From Candidatus Nomurabacteria bacterium (GTDB taxonomy: Bacteria; Patescibacteriota; Minisyncoccia; Phycocordibacterales; UBA10002), in contig CALRDB010000027.1 in the NCBI GenBank assembly GCA_943354745.1, positions 1 to 14,946 of the forward strand: a DNA stretch of 14,946 bases, written 5' to 3'. The notes beneath the pieces were generated by a model. That model was given only the letters and a program-made list of their open reading frames with translations, searched no databases and was not told where the DNA came from. A program made the translations under genes and the position numbers. Of this stretch, positions 1-6,156 are shown one piece after another. Positions within the stretch are counted from its first letter, which is position 1, and each line of letters starts with the position of its first letter.

Positions 1-1785
1 CGGAAAGAATCTGCAGTATATTCGCTTATGGCGACCATTATGCCTTGGTTTAAACGCTTTTTTATCGCTTCTGTTATCTTCTCTCTCTTCGCGGGATGTG
101 TTTCCCTTTATGGTTTTTGGCGAGGAGGTAATACGGTATCTCGTCAGAACATCTCCATCGATGTTGTCGGTCCCGTAGGTACTGGTGCTGGAGAGGAAAT
201 GAGTGTCGAAGTCACGGTGGGTAACGCCAACAAACTTGACCTCGCTTCAGTCGATCTTGTTGCGGAGTTTCCTGATGGTACGCGAAAGCCCGGCAATCTT
301 TCAGAGGCGCTTCTTCGCCATCGCGAATCGCTCGGGCCACTCGTTGCCGGTGGACATCTGACTCGGAGAATCTCAATTGTTCCCTTTGGTGAAGAGGGGG
401 AGAAGAAAGATATTTCCATAACACTCGAATATCGAACCAAAGAGTCGAATGCTATTTTTTCAAAGAAAACCGATTACGAGTTTACTATTAGCTCAGCGCC
501 AGTGACGCTCAAACTCGGAATTCCGAAAGAGGTCAATTCCGACCAAATCTTTGAAATGAAAGTTGAACTGGCTTCTAATGCGAGCTCTCTGCAGGAAAAG
601 TTGCTCGTCAAAGCTCAGTACCCATTTGGTTTCCAATTTGTAGAAAGCGAACCGGCTCCGTCTTTCGGGAAAGATGGGTGGTTTGTCGGCGATCTGCAAC
701 CCAAAAGTAAGAGAACCGTTCTTATTAGAGGCAAAATTCAAGCAACCGAAGAGGCGGAACGTACCTTCCATTTCTCCGTAGGGACACAAAGTCGTAAGGA
801 CGAGAAGCAGATTGAAACCACCTTCTTAAATGAATCTCCGACTGTGGCTATCAAAAGGCCATTTCTTACGCTCGACCTGCTCGTGAATGGAGAGAAAGGG
901 AAGACGTTTATCGGAAGAAGCGGACAGACGATGCGTGCTGATATTTTGTGGGGGAATAACCTGACCACTAAGATAACTAATCTTGAGATTACTGCCCGGC
1001 TCGTAGGAGACATCTATAATCGAACGTCGGTTTCTGCAAACGGAGGATTTTATGATTCAAATACCGGTACGGTACTCTGGGATCAACAGAAGACAGCACG
1101 GTTCGCGGTAGTGGAACCGGGTGAAAATGGAACACTCAGTTTTTCTCTCTCGACACTTTCAGTGGCCACAAATCCTTCCTCTTTCAAAAATCCGCAAATG
1201 ACTATTGAGGTCACGGCGAAAGGTAAACGCCTCGATGAACTTGGACAGTATCAAAATGTTTCCTCAACCGTTACCAAAGAAGTTAAAGTTGCTACCGCGC
1301 TCTCACTTTCGGCAAGACTTCTTCATGCTGATGGACCTTTCACCAATGTCGGTACCGTTCCACCGAAGGCTGAACAAGAGACTGCCTATACTATCGTGTG
1401 GTCCCTCTCGAATGCGTCAAACGGCGTGACGAATGCGGTTGTATCATCGGTACTTCCTTCGTATATGCAATGGCTCGGTCAGACAAATCCTGCTTCTGAA
1501 AAGGTAGTGTACAATCCTATTGGAGGAGGAATTGTCTGGAATGCTGGGGAAGTTGAGGCTGGCGCAGGAGTAGGGGCGACACCGCGTGAGGTATCCTTCC
1601 AAGTTTCAATTCTTCCGAGTCTAGGTCAGGTTGGGACAACGCCCACTATTGTGGGGGAGACTACCGCGCGAGGTACCGATCGGTTTACTGGTGTTGAGGT
1701 GAGTAGTAATACTCGTCCTGCACTTACGACGAAGTCACTCAGTGATCCTGGGTCTACCGCGGAGAGCGGAGTAGTTATACGGTAA
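1..1785 (+). CDS. Membrane-anchored protein with exported beta-sandwich-like repeats (5' end probably outside window)
   Basis: The frame is open from base 1 (encoding RKESAVYSL before the first ATG at 28), and no Shine-Dalgarno precedes that ATG, so the true start probably lies upstream. From the ATG at 28 the product is 585 residues. Residues about 9-31 form one hydrophobic segment after a basic WFKR, which suggests a signal anchor with the rest outside the membrane. FAGC at residues 21-24 resembles a lipobox, but Phe at -3 is unusual. The remainder is rich in Ser, Thr, Val and Asn with alternating beta-strand patterns and asymmetric N-T-N motifs, like several Ig-like or DUF11-like modules; the last one spans about residues 450-560. 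No catalytic motif is visible. The stop codon lies inside a short repeat before glyS. The role is probably cell-surface or envelope; no function can be assigned. I am confident it is a gene, less so of domain names. Confidence 0.85.
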   Translation, partial: RKESAVYSLMATIMPWFKRFFIASVIFSLFAGCVSLYGFWRGGNTVSRQNISIDVVGPVGTGAGEEMSVEVTVGNANKLDLASVDLVAEFPDGTRKPGNLSEALLRHRESLGPLVAGGHLTRRISIVPFGEEGEKKDISITLEYRTKESNAIFSKKTDYEFTISSAPVTLKLGIPKEVNSDQIFEMKVELASNASSLQEKLLVKAQYPFGFQFVESEPAPSFGKDGWFVGDLQPKSKRTVLIRGKIQATEEAERTFHFSVGTQSRKDEKQIETTFLNESPTVAIKRPFLTLDLLVNGEKGKTFIGRSGQTMRADILWGNNLTTKITNLEITARLVGDIYNRTSVSANGGFYDSNTGTVLWDQQKTARFAVVEPGENGTLSFSLSTLSVATNPSSFKNPQMTIEVTAKGKRLDELGQYQNVSSTVTKEVKVATALSLSARLLHADGPFTNVGTVPPKAEQETAYTIVWSLSNASNGVTNAVVSSVLPSYMQWLGQTNPASEKVVYNPIGGGIVWNAGEVEAGAGVGATPREVSFQVSILPSLGQVGTTPTIVGETTARGTDRFTGVEVSSNTRPALTTKSLSDPGSTAESGVVIR

Positions 1786-1808
1786 CTGGAACAAGTAACT
1801 CGTAACTT
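1782..1808. repeat. Degenerate 7-base tandem repeat (GTAACTN)
   Basis: Four adjacent units read GTAACTG, GAACAA, GTAACTC and GTAACTT. Three are heptads and one has lost a base. The stop codon of the upstream gene (1783-1785) lies within the first unit. Related words recur around efp at 12336-12349 and, inverted, at 12388-12425. Confidence 0.6.
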
Positions 1809-1846
1809 GGACCGGACAGATACGTCTTCGTTCGGCAGTAGGTCAC

Positions 1847-1875
1847 TTTACTTTTCTTTCAATAACCCTTTAAAT
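1847..1875 (+). promoter_or_regulatory. Possible glyS promoter giving a leaderless transcript
   Basis: TTTACT (1847-1852) and TTAAAT (1870-1875) are separated by 17 bases. Transcription would start near 1882, which is the A of the preferred glyS start codon. Neither hexamer is a strong match, so this is tentative. Confidence 0.35.
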
Positions 1876-1881
1876 AAAGCC

Positions 1882-3213
1882 ATGTCAGAAAAAGCTGAAG
1901 CAAGTGTAATGGAAAAAGTGGTTGCGCTCTGTAAACGACGCGGTTTTGTGTATCCAGGTTCTGAAATTTATGGTGGGCTTTCGGGAACATGGGATTACGG
2001 TCCGCATGGCGTGGCACTTAAACAGAACATCAAGAATCTTTGGTGGAAAAAATTTGTGACCGACAGGGAGGATATGTTCGGTGTGGATGCGGCAATTTTA
2101 ATGAACCAGAAAGTATGGCAAGCGAGCGGTCACGCTACCGGTTTTTCCGATCCGCTTGTCGAATGCAAGAAGTGTAAACGACGGTTCCGCACCGATCAGA
2201 TTCCCGATAAAACGAAGTGTCCCGAATGCGAAGGAGTGCTCGGTGAAGAGCGACAGTTCAATATGATGTTTAAGACACATGTTGGAGCGACTGAAGGCGA
2301 GACCTCGGTTTCGTATCTTCGTCCTGAGACCGCGCAGGGGATGTTTGTGAATTTTAAAAATGTGCGTGATTCGTTTAATCCAAGGTTGCCCTTTGGATTG
2401 GCTCAAATCGGGAAAGCATTCCGCAATGAGATTGCTCCGAGAGATTTTACCTTTCGTGCGCGCGAATTTGAGCAAATGGAAATTGAGTACTTCGTTGATC
2501 CGAGGGATACGAAGAAGGTAACAGAGTTGTTTGATGCATGGTTCGAGTCGCAACTCGCCTTTCTTACAGACCTTGGACTCTCAACCGCCAAAATTCATAA
2601 AATTGAAGTCCCTGCTTCCGATCGCGCGCATTATTCAAAACGCAGTATCGATACCGAGTTTGATTTTCCTTTTGGGCAGAAAGAACTGTTCGGTCTTGCT
2701 TATCGCACGGACTATGACCTCAAGGCGCACACTGATTCAAGTGGAGTAGACCTCTCATATTACGACGAGGAAACGAAAGAACGCTTTATCCCACACTGTA
2801 TCGAACCAACGTTTGGTGTCGACCGCTTAGTGCTCGCGATTTTGACTGATGTGTACACTGAAGACACGATGGGAGATGAACCCCGCGTGTACTTGAAGTT
2901 CAAGCCATCCATCGCGCCAATCAAAGTTGCCGTCTTCCCGCTTCTCAAAAATAAGCCGGAGCTCGTTGCGAAGGCGAGGGAGGTATTCACGATGCTCAAG
3001 AAAGAGTTCGGATCGGTAATGTTTGACGACAACGGCAACATCGGCAAGCGCTATCGCCGGCAGGACGAAATCGGTACACCATTCTGTATCACCGTTGACT
3101 TTGACACTATTGAGAAGGACCAAGCGGTCACCGTCCGCGATCGCGACAGCGGGAAGCAGGAGCGGGTATCAATTACTGAATTGATAGCTTCTCTTAGAGG
3201 AAAGTTGGTGTAA
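1882..3213 (+). CDS. glyS: Glycyl-tRNA synthetase, single-chain alpha2 type
   Basis: Attaches glycine to tRNA-Gly in the cytoplasm. The product is 443 residues from ATG 1882. The frame extends back to a TTG at 1807, but homology to the family begins at the ATG (MSEKAEASVMEKVVALCKRR), so the 25 upstream residues are unlikely to be translated. Family features in order: GGLSGTWDYGPHG at 31-43; a zinc-ribbon insert with Cys95, Cys98, Cys113 and Cys116; class II motif 2 around FRNEIAPRDFTFRAREFEQ (180-198); motif 3 FGVDRLVLAI (311-320); and a C-terminal anticodon-binding domain from about residue 345 with DDNGNIGKRYRRQDEIGTP (382-400). This is the single-chain form, not the two-subunit alpha2beta2 GlyQ/GlyS. 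No Shine-Dalgarno is present. The zinc cysteines and class II motifs are intact, so it should be active. Confidence 0.97.
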   Translation: MSEKAEASVMEKVVALCKRRGFVYPGSEIYGGLSGTWDYGPHGVALKQNIKNLWWKKFVTDREDMFGVDAAILMNQKVWQASGHATGFSDPLVECKKCKRRFRTDQIPDKTKCPECEGVLGEERQFNMMFKTHVGATEGETSVSYLRPETAQGMFVNFKNVRDSFNPRLPFGLAQIGKAFRNEIAPRDFTFRAREFEQMEIEYFVDPRDTKKVTELFDAWFESQLAFLTDLGLSTAKIHKIEVPASDRAHYSKRSIDTEFDFPFGQKELFGLAYRTDYDLKAHTDSSGVDLSYYDEETKERFIPHCIEPTFGVDRLVLAILTDVYTEDTMGDEPRVYLKFKPSIAPIKVAVFPLLKNKPELVAKAREVFTMLKKEFGSVMFDDNGNIGKRYRRQDEIGTPFCITVDFDTIEKDQAVTVRDRDSGKQERVSITELIASLRGKLV

Positions 3214-3231
3214 TCTCCCCCTCCGTTTGTC

Positions 3232-3251
3232 ATTCTCGTGAAAACGGGAAT
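3232..3251. repeat. Small hairpin resembling the dRS3-type ATTCCC(N)8GGGAAT element
   Basis: ATTCTCGT (3232-3239) pairs with ACGGGAAT (3244-3251) around a GAAA loop, with one G-U pair. It lies 18 bases after the glyS stop. No T-tract follows, so it is more likely an interspersed hairpin than a classical terminator. Confidence 0.45.
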
Positions 3252-3262
3252 CCTGTCGTATA

Positions 3263-3295
3263 TTGACAAAGTAGCTACTTTGGCTACAATAGCCA
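3263..3295 (+). promoter_or_regulatory. Toxin-antitoxin promoter with two overlapping operator palindromes
   Basis: TTGACA (3263-3268) and TACAAT (3285-3290) are 16 bases apart, a near-consensus sigma-70 type promoter. The spacer holds a perfect 16-base palindrome, CAAAGTAGCTACTTTG (3267-3282). A second inverted repeat, TGGCTA-CAA-TAGCCA (3281-3295), covers the -10. Transcription would start about 3297, three bases before the antitoxin ATG, so the message would be essentially leaderless. The layout fits autorepression by a Phd/YefM antitoxin. Confidence 0.75.
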
Positions 3296-3299
3296 TTAT

Positions 3300-3614
3300 A
3301 TGATTACCACAACTTTCACCGCGAAAGAGGCGAAAAACAATTTCGGACGGCTTTTGGACGAAGCCCGACATTCTCCCGTGGCGGTGGAAAAGAACGGCAG
3401 GCGAGTGGCGGTTATGGTATCGGTGGAGCATTATAATGCCTCCGAAGCACTCCAAAAGACGCAAACTCCGAATGATATAAAGCGAGAGTATCAAAAGTTG
3501 CTTTGGGACAAAATGGAAGCCGAAGCCGACGCTGATATTAAAGCTGGACGCGTGAGCAAAGGATACCGTACCGCAGCTTCACTTAAACGAGCACTTGAAC
3601 GCCTAAGGCGCTAA
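3300..3614 (+). CDS. Phd/YefM-family type II antitoxin
   Basis: A 104-residue protein. Residues 1-50 (TTTFTAKEAKNNFGRLLDEA, then VAVEKNGRRVAVMVSVEHY) match the Phd/YefM fold, a dimeric DNA-binding domain that represses its own promoter. The remaining half is charged and helical (about 60-104) and is expected to wrap and neutralise the partner toxin. At 104 residues it is somewhat longer than the roughly 80 usual for the family, because of this tail. The ATG lies about 10 bases after the -10 hexamer and has no Shine-Dalgarno. The toxin gene starts 2 bases after the stop, so the two are surely co-transcribed and probably translationally coupled. The two palindromes in the promoter are the likely binding sites. 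Family assignment is confident; the exact toxin partner class is less certain. Confidence 0.88.
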   Translation: MITTTFTAKEAKNNFGRLLDEARHSPVAVEKNGRRVAVMVSVEHYNASEALQKTQTPNDIKREYQKLLWDKMEAEADADIKAGRVSKGYRTAASLKRALERLRR

Positions 3615-3616
3615 AC

Positions 3617-3874
3617 ATGGAAATCCGCTACGCTGTTTCTTTTGGTAGGGATTATAAGGATCTTCCACAAGAGATGCGAATGCTACTGGTAAAGAAGTTC
3701 GCGCTTCTTTTGAACAATATGCGACACCCCTCGCTTCGAACAAAGAAAATGGAGGGACACGAAGGGATTTGGGAAGCGCGAATCACCAAAGGATATCGTT
3801 TCACTTTTCAGAAAGAAATCTACGGTTATCTCCTTCGCCGTGTCGGACCACACGACATTTTGCGGAATCCGTAG
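3617..3874 (+). CDS. RelE/ParE-superfamily toxin
   Basis: An 85-residue basic protein with the RelE-fold pattern: an N-terminal strand and helix (RYAVSFGRDYKDLPQEMRMLL), then SLRTKKMEGHEGIWEARITKGYRFTF (about 39-64), and a C-terminal strand ending in RRVGPHDILRNP. Family members of this type usually cleave mRNA on the ribosome; ParE members instead poison gyrase, and sequence alone does not decide which this is. Candidate active-site or RNA-contact residues are Arg41, Lys43, Lys44, Arg55, Arg61 and His79. The gene follows its antitoxin with a 2-base gap, and the AAGG at 3604-3607 inside the antitoxin gene could serve as its ribosome-binding site. Length is typical and no damage is visible, so the pair looks functional. 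Confidence 0.85.
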   Translation: MEIRYAVSFGRDYKDLPQEMRMLLVKKFALLLNNMRHPSLRTKKMEGHEGIWEARITKGYRFTFQKEIYGYLLRRVGPHDILRNP

Positions 3875-3923
3875 ACTGTTCCCTGTGTTCACCTGACGAC
3901 TTTTGAGTGTGGGGATAACGGAG

Positions 3924-3961
3924 TTGACAGAATTACTGAAGGAGTCTACTGTTAAACAGTA
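3924..3961 (+). promoter_or_regulatory. Promoter with dyad over the -10, driving leader ORF 1
   Basis: TTGACA (3924-3929) and TACTGT (3947-3952) are 17 bases apart. A near-perfect dyad, TACTGTTAAACAGTA (3947-3961, one central base), covers the -10 and start region, and TTACTG (3933-3938) offers a second half-site for CAGTAA (3957-3962). The predicted start falls at about 3959-3960, two or three bases before an ATG. A regulator binding this dyad would block the promoter. Confidence 0.6.
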
Positions 3962-4036
3962 ATGAAGAAAAGCACACACATCGCAATTCGTCGTAGCGCC
4001 TCAATCCAAGATTTGAGGCCGGTTTGCGTTGCTTAA
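3962..4036 (+). CDS. Putative 24-residue leader peptide 1
   Basis: A short ORF begins with MKKSTHIAIRRSAS and ends in PVCVA. Its ATG lies at the predicted transcription start, so it would be read from a leaderless message. Tandem Arg codons CGT-CGT (3989-3994) lie just upstream of the first hairpin arm (3998-4004), and the second arm also lies inside the ORF. That placement is what a ribosome-controlled attenuator requires. There is no homology support; the case rests on layout alone, and it could be chance. Confidence 0.4.
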   Translation: MKKSTHIAIRRSASIQDLRPVCVA

Positions 4037-4094
4037 TCTTCTCTCCTAACAACCATATCGAACACCGAAAGGCGGCCTCAATAGGGCCTTTTTT
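3998..4094 (+). promoter_or_regulatory. Candidate transcription attenuator 1 (mutually exclusive hairpins ending in a terminator)
   Basis: Arm 1 GCCTCAA (3998-4004) pairs with arm 2 TTGAGGC (4013-4019). Arm 2 extended, TTGAGGCC (4013-4020), is also a perfect 8-base complement of arm 3 GGCCTCAA (4074-4081). Arm 3 lies in the upper part of an intrinsic terminator formed by AAAGGC (4068-4073) and GCCTTT (4086-4091), with CCT/AGG stacked inside and six T at 4089-4094. Pairings 1:2, 2:3 and 3:4 therefore compete. The next gene starts 72 bases after the T-tract. Confidence 0.6.
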
Positions 4095-4165
4095 CTTTGA
4101 AAAAAGACATCCCGATTGCAGGTTGCCGTTTGTTCTTTGAAAAACAACAATACTTAGGGAGAAAT

Positions 4166-5032
4166 ATGAATAGTGATTGGCAAGCATACCTTCAAACTCT
4201 AACGAAGGAGCTCGGAGTTGAGCTCGCACACGAATTCGTTGGAAGTCTTCATACACAATCCAATGGTAGTCAAAAGACAGCCGCAAGGTTCTTTTACCAG
4301 ATGGGGTTGAAATGGGCTCCGCTTATGCAGGCGTGGCAACAGTGGCTGGTGGAAAGCGCTGAGAACTATACTACCGTGGTTATTCTTCGGGACGCGAAGC
4401 CTCTTCTTGCTCTACCGAACGCTCGCAATGATTGGAAACGACTGTATCTTAATCGGCTTATCTGCGGGATTCCCGATGAGTTGTCCGGAGATACCTCCGG
4501 CAAGCATCATCCGCTTCTCAGTCAGTACATCATTGAGAGCGAATGGGAGGAGGAGCGGATTCGATTTGTGGACTCGGGATGCTACGGGACAATCATCCTG
4601 CAACTGCATAAACTGGGGATGAAGCTTAATCAGCCGTTCTTTTTCTTCTCCAAAAACCCATACATTCGTGGGTTTCTGAATGAAACTGGGGTTACTATGG
4701 AGGAAGGGACGATATTGAACGACTCACTTGAATGCGTGTTTCCTCACATGGTTCAAAGACCGTCAGAGTTGCGGGAATATAACGGGAAGATTGAGGCGGT
4801 GTTGCGTTCGTCGGACTTGTTGTCAGTCTGGTTTGGGACTGCAGCTATGCAAGGTCTTCGTGACGCCGATGCTTATTCAGGAATTTCGACAAAAGAAGCC
4901 ATACAGGCCCTACTCGTTCTTTCCCAAAAAGCCAGGGAAGGAAATTTTACGGGAGTTTTGGGACATGAGTCTCCAGAGTGGTCCGGTAAGAAAGAGTTTT
5001 TTGCTCGTTGGCCGCAAGAGTTGCGTTGGTGA
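4166..5032 (+). CDS. Unrecognised 288-residue cytosolic protein
   Basis: No confident family. The start at ATG 4166 is chosen because AGGGAG (4156-4161) precedes it by 4 bases, one of the few Shine-Dalgarno-like sites in the window; the frame is open back to a TTG at 4097, but that codon is inside the terminator T-tract. There is no signal peptide or membrane segment. Visible motifs are VVILRDAKPLL (71-81), LYLNRLIC (93-100) and RFVDSGCYGTIILQL (133-147), then an FFFFSKNPYIRGF stretch (158-170). The order of an RD-P motif, a YL-x-R motif and an FVD-x-G-x-x-GTI motif faintly recalls a module found in some HAD-like proteins associated with surface glycan loci; this is from memory and unverified. 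The gene lies behind candidate attenuator 1 and 60 bases before the BtpA gene. It is intact and looks real. Confidence 0.7.
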   Translation: MNSDWQAYLQTLTKELGVELAHEFVGSLHTQSNGSQKTAARFFYQMGLKWAPLMQAWQQWLVESAENYTTVVILRDAKPLLALPNARNDWKRLYLNRLICGIPDELSGDTSGKHHPLLSQYIIESEWEEERIRFVDSGCYGTIILQLHKLGMKLNQPFFFFSKNPYIRGFLNETGVTMEEGTILNDSLECVFPHMVQRPSELREYNGKIEAVLRSSDLLSVWFGTAAMQGLRDADAYSGISTKEAIQALLVLSQKAREGNFTGVLGHESPEWSGKKEFFARWPQELRW

Positions 5033-5055
5033 GGTAGTGGCAGTTAGTATTGGTT

Positions 5056-5092
5056 GCGGGTTGTCGTATATGATAACCCGCGCCATATTTTT
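5056..5092 (+). promoter_or_regulatory. Hairpin with T-tract directly before the BtpA-family gene
   Basis: GCGGGTTGTC (5056-5065) pairs with GATAACCCGC (5072-5081) around GTATAT, 10 pairs with one G-U. Five T (5088-5092) follow after six spacer bases and run into the ATG. It may terminate the upstream transcript or attenuate the next gene. TATGAT (5069-5074) within it could also be a -10, in which case the dyad would act as an operator. Sequence alone cannot decide. Confidence 0.5.
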
Positions 5093-5872
5093 ATGAAAAA
5101 AACAACTATTAGAAAAGTGTTCGGGAAAGAGCACAACATACTTATCGGAATGATACATTTACCGCCTCTGCTTTCAATCAGAGGATTTTCAGGCATGGAG
5201 GAAATGCTTAAGAAAGCCTCTTCGGACCTTTTGAGTTTGGAGAGGGCGGGATTTGACGGCGCACTTATTGAGAATGACAATGACAAACCCCATTCTGAAT
5301 TTGCTAACGAAGCTCAGATTGCAAGCTTTTCTATCATTGCGCACGAGGTGTGTAAAAAGGCAAATATACCGATTGGAGTACAGGTGATGCTTAATGATTG
5401 GCGTGCTTCATTTGCTATCGCCAAGGCTGTTGGAGCGAAGTTTACCAGGCTCGATGTATTCGTAGACCGTGTGTACTGCGAATGGGGTGAGATACATCCA
5501 GAACCGAGGAAAATCATGGAATACAAAAATAAAATATATCCTGAACTTCTTTTATTAACCGATTTGCAGGTTAAATATAAAACAATGATAAAACCTCGAC
5601 CGCTTGTTGTTTCAGCTAAACTTGCAATTCACCATCATTCGGACGCTCTTATCATTACAGGTGTATCGACCGGAGTGGAAACGCCTATAGGAAAAATAAA
5701 GGAAGTAAAGGAAACATTCCCGAGCTTCCCGGTCTTTGTCGGTGCGGGTGTTAGTTACCGAAATGTGAAAGAGCAACTCGCCTTTGCAAACGGAGCAATA
5801 GTGGGCACTTCCATAAAAAGCGAGAAAGGAATTGATACACATAAGGCAAGAAGGCTGAAAGATAGCCTTTAA
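5093..5872 (+). CDS. BtpA/SgcQ-family TIM-barrel protein
   Basis: A 259-residue protein from ATG 5093; a TTG at 5054 is in frame but lies within the hairpin before the gene. Family motifs in order are NILIGMIHLPPLL (about 15-27), GFDGALIENDNDKP (53-66), GVQVMLNDWRASFAIAKAVGAKFTRLDVFVD (about 94-124), HHSDALIITGVSTG, PVFVGAGVSYRNV and GAIVGTSIK near the C terminus. The last two form the phosphate-binding end expected in such barrels. The founder, BtpA, affects stability of photosystem I in cyanobacteria, but many members occur in non-photosynthetic bacteria, often by sugar or nucleoside genes, and their substrate is unknown. Here the role is probably enzymatic on a small phosphorylated metabolite; this is inference. 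It lies between two unrecognised genes on the same strand. Length is typical. Confidence 0.88.
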   Translation: MKKTTIRKVFGKEHNILIGMIHLPPLLSIRGFSGMEEMLKKASSDLLSLERAGFDGALIENDNDKPHSEFANEAQIASFSIIAHEVCKKANIPIGVQVMLNDWRASFAIAKAVGAKFTRLDVFVDRVYCEWGEIHPEPRKIMEYKNKIYPELLLLTDLQVKYKTMIKPRPLVVSAKLAIHHHSDALIITGVSTGVETPIGKIKEVKETFPSFPVFVGAGVSYRNVKEQLAFANGAIVGTSIKSEKGIDTHKARRLKDSL

Positions 5873-5894
5873 GATTGCAAAGGTATTTTCCTGC

Positions 5895-5922
5895 TTGACG
5901 GGTTTGGGAACGGGTGTAGCAT
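5895..5922 (+). promoter_or_regulatory. Promoter driving leader ORF 2
   Basis: TTGACG (5895-5900) and TAGCAT (5917-5922) are 16 bases apart. The predicted start coincides with an ATG at 5929. The spacer holds a direct repeat, ACGGGT at 5898-5903 and 5910-5915, a possible regulator site. Confidence 0.55.
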
Positions 5923-5928
5923 AGGAGT

Positions 5929-6036
5929 ATGTCTCGTGCAACAATCCTAACTGCCTGCCCCGTGACGTCTGCGTTTTACGGGGTCGTCGTCGTACTAACT
6001 AACTCCGAAGTTGGTTTTTGCGATGTTGTTATCTAA
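5929..6036 (+). CDS. Putative 35-residue leader peptide 2
   Basis: A short ORF begins MSRATILTACPV and contains a run YGVVVVLTN. Four consecutive Val codons (GTC GTC GTC GTA, 5983-5994) stop three bases before the arm of the next hairpin (5997-6004). An AGGAG (5923-5927) is only one base from the ATG, too close for a normal Shine-Dalgarno. The start falls at the predicted +1, so a leaderless message is expected. The Val run just ahead of the exchanging hairpin recalls branched-chain amino-acid leader peptides; this is a resemblance in layout, not homology. Confidence 0.4.
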   Translation: MSRATILTACPVTSAFYGVVVVLTNSEVGFCDVVI

Positions 6037-6098
6037 TCTCCTCCCTTTACACAAAATCTCAAGAATTAACTCCGGAGTGGTTCCGGAGTTTCTTCTTT
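5958..6098 (+). promoter_or_regulatory. Candidate transcription attenuator 2 (three hairpins, last one a terminator)
   Basis: Hairpin A is CCCCGT (5958-5963) with ACGGGG (5978-5983). Hairpin B is AACTAACT (5997-6004) with AGTTGGTT (6009-6016), loop CCGA, running into five T (6015-6019). Terminator C is AACTCCGGA (6068-6076) with TCCGGAGTT (6082-6090), loop GTGGT, followed by TCTTCTTT. AACTCCG at 6001-6007 is a copy of the terminator's 5' arm, so it can pair with CGGAGTT (6084-6090) and break the terminator. Hairpin B and this antiterminator are mutually exclusive. Confidence 0.55.
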
Positions 6099-6156
6099 GC
6101 CGCTTGTGCGGGTGAGAGAAGTGCTCTTTGCCACAACCATTTCCCGTTTTCCCGGT

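Noticed and set aside
2098..2553. Open frame of 151 codons on the minus strand inside glyS
   Set aside because: Antisense shadow of a confidently identified synthetase gene.
3232..3251. glyS terminator
   Set aside because: The stem is short with a G-U pair and has no T-tract; called a dispersed hairpin instead.
3998..4094. T-box riboswitch
   Set aside because: No T-box consensus (AGGGUGGAACCGCG-like) or specifier stem is visible, and the unit is too short.
3933..4286. Open frame of 117 codons on the minus strand
   Set aside because: It covers the plus-strand promoter, attenuator and start of the 288-residue gene and shows no protein-like conservation pattern.
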